The position numbers and the translations under genes were made by a program. The notes beneath the pieces are model-generated. The model saw only the letters and a program-made list of their open reading frames with translations. It made no database searches and was not told the DNA's origin. From positions 1 through 17,642 of the forward strand of contig DGHP01000124.1 of the NCBI GenBank assembly GCA_002392705.1: 17,642 bases of DNA. The letters run 5' to 3'. The stretch comes from Lachnospiraceae bacterium UBA3845. GTDB taxonomy: Bacteria > Bacillota > Clostridia > Lachnospirales > Lachnospiraceae. Every line of letters begins with the position of its first letter. Position 1 is the first letter of the stretch. Shown in pieces: positions 13,869 to 17,642 of this stretch.

Positions 13869-14897
13869 TTATTCGATTACTTTGATCCAGCCTTCCGGAG
13901 CCTCAAGGCGGCCCATCTGGATGCCGGTCAGGGTATCATACAGCTTCTGCGTTATCGGTCCCATCTTCTCCATGCCGCTCGGGAAACAGATCTCATCGCC
14001 GTGGTCATAGATCTTTCCGACCGGGGAGATCACGGCAGCGGTGCCGCACAGTCCGCACTCGGCAAAGTCCTTCACCTCGCTGAACAGGACCTCGCGCTCC
14101 TCGACCTTCATGCCAAGGATGTTCTCAGCGATCCAGACCAGGCTGCGGCGCGTGATGGACGGCAGAATGCTCGGGGACTTCGGAACAACCAGCGTGTTGT
14201 CCTTTGTGACGAAGATCACATTGGCGCCGCCTGTCTCCTCGACCTTTGTTCTGGTCGCCGGATCCAGGTAGAGATTCTCATTGAATCCCTCTTTGTGCGC
14301 ATCCACGATCTGATACAGGCTCATCGCGTAATTCAGGCCGGCCTTGATATGGCCTGTACCGTGCGGCGCCGCGCGGTCAAAATCGGACACGCGGATCGTG
14401 ATCGGCTTTGCACCGCCCTTGAAATAGGGGCCGACAGGCGTCGTAAAGGCGCGGAACTGATACTCATCCGCAGGCTTCACGCCGATAACCGGGCTGCTGC
14501 CGAACATATAGGGACGGATATAGAGCGTCGCGCCGGAGCCGTAGGGTGCGACCCAGTCCCTGTTTGCACGGACCAGTTCCACGATCGCGTCCACCCATTT
14601 GTCAACCGGATAGACCGGCATCTCAAGGCGTCTGCAGCTGTCAGCCATGCGCTGCGCGTTCAGGTCCGGACGGAAGCAGACGATCTGGCCCTTCTGGGTT
14701 GTATAGGCCTTCAGGCCTTCAAAACAGGACTGTGAATACTGCAGAACGCCTGCGCATTCACTGATCCTGACTTCATCATCATCCGTCAGGACGCCCTCAT
14801 CCCAGGCACCGTTCTTATAGTTGGACACAAATCTCTTGTCTGTTTTGATATAACCGAATCCAAGAGAGGACCAGTCGATATTCTTCTTTTCTCCCAT
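13869..14897 (-). CDS. ilvE: Branched-chain amino acid aminotransferase
   Basis: Encodes 342 residues, full length for the larger (type II, eukaryotic-like) class IV aminotransferases. It moves the amino group between glutamate and the 2-keto acids of leucine, isoleucine and valine with pyridoxal phosphate, in the cytoplasm. The cofactor lysine is Lys185 in GTGHIKAGLNYA. Other family blocks are QSCFEGLKAY (56-65), the phosphate-side KVEETGGANVIFV and GTAAVISPVG near the end. The ATG at 14897 follows AAAGGATGGCGGATTAGG, a mediocre ribosome site. A promoter lies about 190 bases upstream, giving a long folded leader; a strong terminator follows. No valine, leucine or isoleucine biosynthesis genes are next to it, so it stands alone. 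Confidence 0.95.
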   Translation of the reverse strand: MGEKKNIDWSSLGFGYIKTDKRFVSNYKNGAWDEGVLTDDDEVRISECAGVLQYSQSCFEGLKAYTTQKGQIVCFRPDLNAQRMADSCRRLEMPVYPVDKWVDAIVELVRANRDWVAPYGSGATLYIRPYMFGSSPVIGVKPADEYQFRAFTTPVGPYFKGGAKPITIRVSDFDRAAPHGTGHIKAGLNYAMSLYQIVDAHKEGFNENLYLDPATRTKVEETGGANVIFVTKDNTLVVPKSPSILPSITRRSLVWIAENILGMKVEEREVLFSEVKDFAECGLCGTAAVISPVGKIYDHGDEICFPSGMEKMGPITQKLYDTLTGIQMGRLEAPEGWIKVIE

Positions 14898-15080
14898 CCT
14901 AATCCGCCATCCTTTCCATCATCCTGCAGCTTTTCTTTAAAGCTATAGCATGCAGGAAAATAAGCCCGCCGGGAGCGGGACATCTTAACCTGCTCTGCCC
15001 CGCAGGGCCTTTTCCGTCCCCGCAGCGTCAGGCGGCGCACATGCGTATGCGGCGCCCATTGCGGCGGGAATAAATTCACA
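14898..15080 (-). promoter_or_regulatory. Long structured 5' leader of ilvE (possible attenuator)
   Basis: Between the promoter and the start codon the transcript can form several hairpins. GGCGCCGCATA/ATGTGCGCCGCC lies near 15030-15056. CCCGC-TCCCG-GCGGG follows, then CTTATTTT near 14960-14985 (terminator-like). Just before the start is CCTGC/GCAGG enclosing AGCTTT/AAAGCT (about 14922-14956). I see no T-box sequence and no leader peptide rich in Leu, Val or Ile, so the mechanism is unknown. Confidence 0.35.
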
Positions 15081-15086
15081 AAAGTG

Positions 15087-15115
15087 AGTTTACCACCTGA
15101 ATATTTATGAGTCAA
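15087..15115 (-). promoter_or_regulatory. Sigma-A promoter of ilvE
   Basis: Minus-strand TTGACT (15110-15115) and TAAACT (15087-15092) are separated by 17 bases. The site lies in the gap after the pncB stop, so ilvE can be transcribed independently of pncB. No convincing terminator was seen between pncB and this promoter. Confidence 0.65.
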
Positions 15116-15156
15116 TACAGGCTATGCCGAAAAAGTTCTGTTTTAACGCAGTATTA

Positions 15157-16620
15157 TTATTTCTCAAGGGACTTCAGCGACATCTCCTCAAGAAGATCCG
15201 ACTTGATCTGGAAGAGTCTGTCTGAAAGGTCGACGTACATCTCGTGAGGATTCACAAAACGCCTTGTCTCATCCCAGAGGGTCTCCTTTTCCTTCGAGCA
15301 GATATCCCGGATCTCCATAACGGACGGAGACTCATAGACGCACTCCCCTCCGACGAAGACCGGCACCAGGAGCTCGCGCATCTCATAGCTGCCGCCTTTG
15401 AGTTTTGTCTTCTTCCAGGTCTCCTTCGGGTCGAAGATAATCAGGTCTTTTTCCGGGTCGAAGCTTTCCCCGACCAGGCAGATCAGGTCGGCGCGGACTT
15501 TGTGGAATTCTCTGTCATAGATCCGGAATATCGTCTTGTTGCCGGGGTTGGTAATCTTTTCGGTGTTCTCGGAGAGCTTGATCTTCGGGATGAAATGGCC
15601 CTCGCTGTCCTCGATCGCGGCCAGCTTATAGACTCCTCCGAAAGCCGGCGTATTCTTCGATGTGATCAGGTTCGTCCCCACGCCCCAGGAATTGATCGCC
15701 GCTCCCTGGTTTTTCAGGGACTGGATCAGATATTCGTCCAGATCCGATGACGCCGCGATCGAAGCATCCGTAAATCCCGCCTCGTCCAGCATCTTCCTTG
15801 CTTTCTTGGACATGTAGGAAAGGTCTCCCGAATCCAGGCGGATTCCGTACCTGGTCAGCCTGATCCCTTCTTCTCTCATCTCCTTAAACACACGGATAGC
15901 ATTCGGAACGCCGGAGCGAAGCGTGTCGTAGGTATCCACAAGGAGCACGCAGTTGTCCGGATACATGCGGGCATAAGTCCGGAAAGCCGTATACTCGTCC
16001 GGGAAGCTCATGATCCAGCTGTGGGCGTGGGTTCCAAGAACCGGTACGTCAAAGAGCTGGCCGGTCAGCACATTGGAAGTGCCGATGCAGCCGCCGATCA
16101 CCGCAGCCCTGGCTCCGTAAGTTCCCGCATCAGGTCCCTGGGCCCGGCGCAGGCCGAACTCCATGATCGCGTCGCCCTTTGCCGCGTAGCAGACTCTGGC
16201 TGCCTTCGTGGCGATCAGGGACTGGTGATTGATGATATTCAGTATCGCCGTCTCCATCAGCTGGGCTTCCATGATCGGAGCCACCACCTTGACCAGCGGC
16301 TCGTGCGGGAAAACGACCGTTCCCTCCGGGATCGCGTAGATATCGCCGGAGAAGCGGAAATTGCGCAGATATTCCAGGAAATCTTCATCAAACACATGAA
16401 GGCTGCCAAGATACCGGATATCCTCATCGGAGAAGGTAAGACGCTTCACATAATCAATCACCTGGTCAAGGCCCGCGCAGACCGCATAGCCTCCGTTGTC
16501 CGGGTTCTTGCGGTAGAAGGCGTCGAACACGACTCTCTCATTCATCCCGTTCTTAAAATAGCCCTGCATCATGGTGAGCTCATAGAAATCTGTCAGAAGA
16601 GTAAGCTTCATTGTACTCAT
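15157..16620 (-). CDS. pncB: Nicotinate phosphoribosyltransferase
   Basis: Encodes 487 residues. It joins nicotinate to phosphoribosyl pyrophosphate, with ATP hydrolysis, to make nicotinate mononucleotide, the first step of NAD salvage from niacin, in the cytoplasm. Family blocks are clear: LLTDFYELTMMQGYF at the N-terminus, FGLRRAQGPDA (155-165), and GTHAHSW at 196-202 with the histidine that is transiently phosphorylated. DTYDT (229-233), RLDSGDLSYMSKKAR (261-275) and GVGTNLIT further on complete the set. Length and motif order fit the long Firmicute and eukaryote-type enzymes rather than the shorter E. coli type. AAGGAG lies 7 bases before the ATG at 16620, which is chosen over the Met three codons later. 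It stands in its own gap after the aspartate kinase terminator; its promoter is not obvious. Confidence 0.96.
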   Translation of the reverse strand: MSTMKLTLLTDFYELTMMQGYFKNGMNERVVFDAFYRKNPDNGGYAVCAGLDQVIDYVKRLTFSDEDIRYLGSLHVFDEDFLEYLRNFRFSGDIYAIPEGTVVFPHEPLVKVVAPIMEAQLMETAILNIINHQSLIATKAARVCYAAKGDAIMEFGLRRAQGPDAGTYGARAAVIGGCIGTSNVLTGQLFDVPVLGTHAHSWIMSFPDEYTAFRTYARMYPDNCVLLVDTYDTLRSGVPNAIRVFKEMREEGIRLTRYGIRLDSGDLSYMSKKARKMLDEAGFTDASIAASSDLDEYLIQSLKNQGAAINSWGVGTNLITSKNTPAFGGVYKLAAIEDSEGHFIPKIKLSENTEKITNPGNKTIFRIYDREFHKVRADLICLVGESFDPEKDLIIFDPKETWKKTKLKGGSYEMRELLVPVFVGGECVYESPSVMEIRDICSKEKETLWDETRRFVNPHEMYVDLSDRLFQIKSDLLEEMSLKSLEK

Positions 16621-16672
16621 ACAGGCACTCCTTATCGATTCCGCCCCGTACAGCCGAACCTTGCATACTGCT

Positions 16673-16752
16673 GTTCACAGCCCTTCACACATCAGTCCGC
16701 CTGCCATCCGTGCTGCGCACGTATGCCGCATCTTAGATGTTTCTGTCGGAGG
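16673..16752 (-). repeat. Composite interspersed intergenic repeat upstream of pncB
   Basis: The part at 16715-16752 matches 7119-7156 at 31 of 38 positions. The part at 16673-16704, read on the minus strand, matches plus-strand 11005-11036, with 17 of 19 identical in its best stretch. One element carrying both modules suggests that the other two sites are partial or diverged copies. Confidence 0.55.
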
Positions 16753-16792
16753 CTGTGTGCAGAGTTCCTGCTTCAGCTGCCGCCATCTGTAA

Positions 16793-16817
16793 ACAGCACG
16801 CCCGGAGGGCGCGCTGT
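16793..16817 (-). terminator. Hairpin terminator after the aspartate kinase gene
   Basis: ACAGCACGCCC (16793-16803) pairs with GGGCGCGCTGT (16807-16817) through 11 pairs, one of them a wobble, with a three-base loop. On the minus strand only TTT follows, so the stem is strong and the T tract weak. It starts 26 bases after the stop codon. Confidence 0.7.
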
Positions 16818-16842
16818 CTGAGATTGCCGGAAAATACGGCGT

Positions 16843-17642
16843 TTATTTTCCGCTGGTGATAAATTCTTTGTAGATCGCACGGATGGACCGCTCAAAATCA
16901 TCGTCGCGCACGCCGATGATGATATTCAGCTCGGAGGATCCCTGGTCGATCATCTTGATATTCACGCCGGCACCCGCAAGAGCGGAAAACAGGCGTCCCG
17001 CGGTACCCTGGGCATTCTTCATGCCGCGCCCCACGATCGCGATCAGGGCAAGGTCCGTCTCCAGGTAGATATTATCCGGATTGACCGCGCGGTGCAGACC
17101 CGCGATCACATCCTGTTCCTTATCGGCGAATTCCTCCTGGTGTACCAGGACGGAGAAGGTGTCGATCCCCGACGGGGTATGTTCGAAGGAGATCCGGTTT
17201 TCCTCAAAGACCTGCAGCACCCTGCGGCCGAAACCGATCTCGGAGTTCATCATCGCCTTGTCGATGTTGATCGCGCAGAAGCCTTTCCGGCCTGCCACGC
17301 CGGTGATCACATGCCGGGGGCTCCGCACCGTGGATTCCACGATCATCGTACCCGGATCGCCGGGACGGTTGGTATTGCGGATATTGATGGGAATCGCCTC
17401 CGAACGCACCGGGAATATGGCGTCCTCGTGAAGCACGGAAGCGCCCATATAGGAAAGCTCTCTCAGCTCGCGGTAGGTGATCGTCTCGATGGTCTCCGGA
17501 TTGTCCACAAGATGCGGATCTGTCACGAGACATCCGGACACATCGGTCCAGTTCTCATAGACATTGGCACGCACCGCCCGGGCGATGATGGAGCCCGTGA
17601 TATCGGAACCGCCGCGTGAGAAGGTCTTGATGCTCCCGTCCG
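16843..17642 (-). CDS. lysC: Aspartate kinase, C-terminal part (5' end beyond window)
   Basis: About 266 codons are present; the N-terminal kinase half with the ATP-site start lies beyond the right edge. It phosphorylates aspartate, the entry to lysine, threonine and methionine synthesis. At the edge is TFSRGGSDITGS, the aspartokinase substrate-loop block, followed by WTDVSGCLVTDPHLV and YRELRELSYMGASVLHEDAI, both typical of the family. Two ACT regulatory domains follow: one begins at VITGVAGRKGFCAINID, the other at LALIAIVGRGMKN and includes KMIDQGSSELNIIIGV, which usually binds the feedback amino acid. Which amino acid inhibits it cannot be said. The gene ends at a TAA at 16843 and is followed by a hairpin terminator. 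No riboswitch can be judged because the leader is outside the window. Confidence 0.93.
   Translation of the reverse strand, partial: DGSIKTFSRGGSDITGSIIARAVRANVYENWTDVSGCLVTDPHLVDNPETIETITYRELRELSYMGASVLHEDAIFPVRSEAIPINIRNTNRPGDPGTMIVESTVRSPRHVITGVAGRKGFCAINIDKAMMNSEIGFGRRVLQVFEENRISFEHTPSGIDTFSVLVHQEEFADKEQDVIAGLHRAVNPDNIYLETDLALIAIVGRGMKNAQGTAGRLFSALAGAGVNIKMIDQGSSELNIIIGVRDDDFERSIRAIYKEFITSGK

Larger units (their letters stand above)
16621..16842. other. Intergenic region upstream of pncB
   Basis: These 222 bases contain the aspartate kinase terminator and a composite repeat (16673-16752) whose two halves match two other intergenic sites. I find no near-consensus promoter for pncB, only a weak TAAGAT around 16731-16736 on the minus strand without a -35. 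The pncB promoter therefore remains undefined. Confidence 0.5.

Noticed and set aside
14898..15110. T-box riboswitch ahead of ilvE
   Set aside because: No AGGGTGGNACCGCG-like T-box sequence or specifier-loop arrangement was found in the leader, so only generic hairpins are reported.
14786..15115. 109-codon minus-strand frame over the ilvE leader
   Set aside because: It overlaps the start of ilvE in another frame, begins inside the predicted promoter and has no ribosome site or family resemblance.
1..17642. CRISPR array, transposase, prophage or toxin-antitoxin genes
   Set aside because: Looked for on both strands; no regularly spaced repeats and no matching protein motifs were seen.

Overview
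This 17.6 kb window looks like the chromosome of a moderately GC-rich anaerobic Firmicute, most likely class Clostridia and plausibly Lachnospiraceae. The evidence is the gene repertoire: a domain-swapped GH3 beta-glucosidase of the Ruminococcus/Butyrivibrio type, a sugar ABC importer without its own ATPase, and a heme-free secreted flavin reductase. GGAGG ribosome sites, compact sigma-A promoters and recurring intergenic hairpins fit too. This placement is inference; no rRNA or species marker is present. Every gene I can support lies on the minus strand, so transcription runs from high to low coordinates. The many long plus-strand open frames are antisense shadows.

Right part (about 17642 to 13700) is housekeeping metabolism: the 3' part of an aspartate kinase gene with its terminator, nicotinate phosphoribosyltransferase (NAD salvage), and a branched-chain amino acid aminotransferase with a long structured leader and a strong terminator.

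Middle part (13680 to 8490) holds a GH3 beta-glucosidase whose two halves are in swapped order, then a tRNA-Gln(CUG) with its own promoter and terminator. Next comes a large secreted reductase with an N-terminal flavinylation (FMN-binding) domain and a fumarate-reductase-like FAD domain, bounded by its own promoter and terminator.

Left part (8236 to 1) is a sugar-acid and sugar module. In order of transcription it encodes a NahK-like sugar 1-kinase, a sugar-binding protein (behind a near-consensus promoter), two importer permeases, a small DUF1622 membrane protein, a GntR/FCD regulator, and then, behind another strong promoter, mannonate dehydratase (UxuA) and a fructuronate-reductase-type dehydrogenase (UxuB, cut by the window edge). 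A consistent reading is uptake of a glucuronate-containing sugar, regulated by the GntR protein, with the uronate channelled through fructuronate and mannonate to 2-keto-3-deoxygluconate. The kinase would handle a non-uronate hexose or hexosamine. The substrate is inferred, not shown.

No CRISPR array, phage, transposase or toxin system is visible. The least ordinary items are the uronate importer plus NahK-like kinase combination, the heme-free flavinylated reductase, the swapped GH3, a perfect hairpin between the binding-protein and permease genes, two families of repeated intergenic elements, and an A1-U72 pair in the tRNA-Gln.
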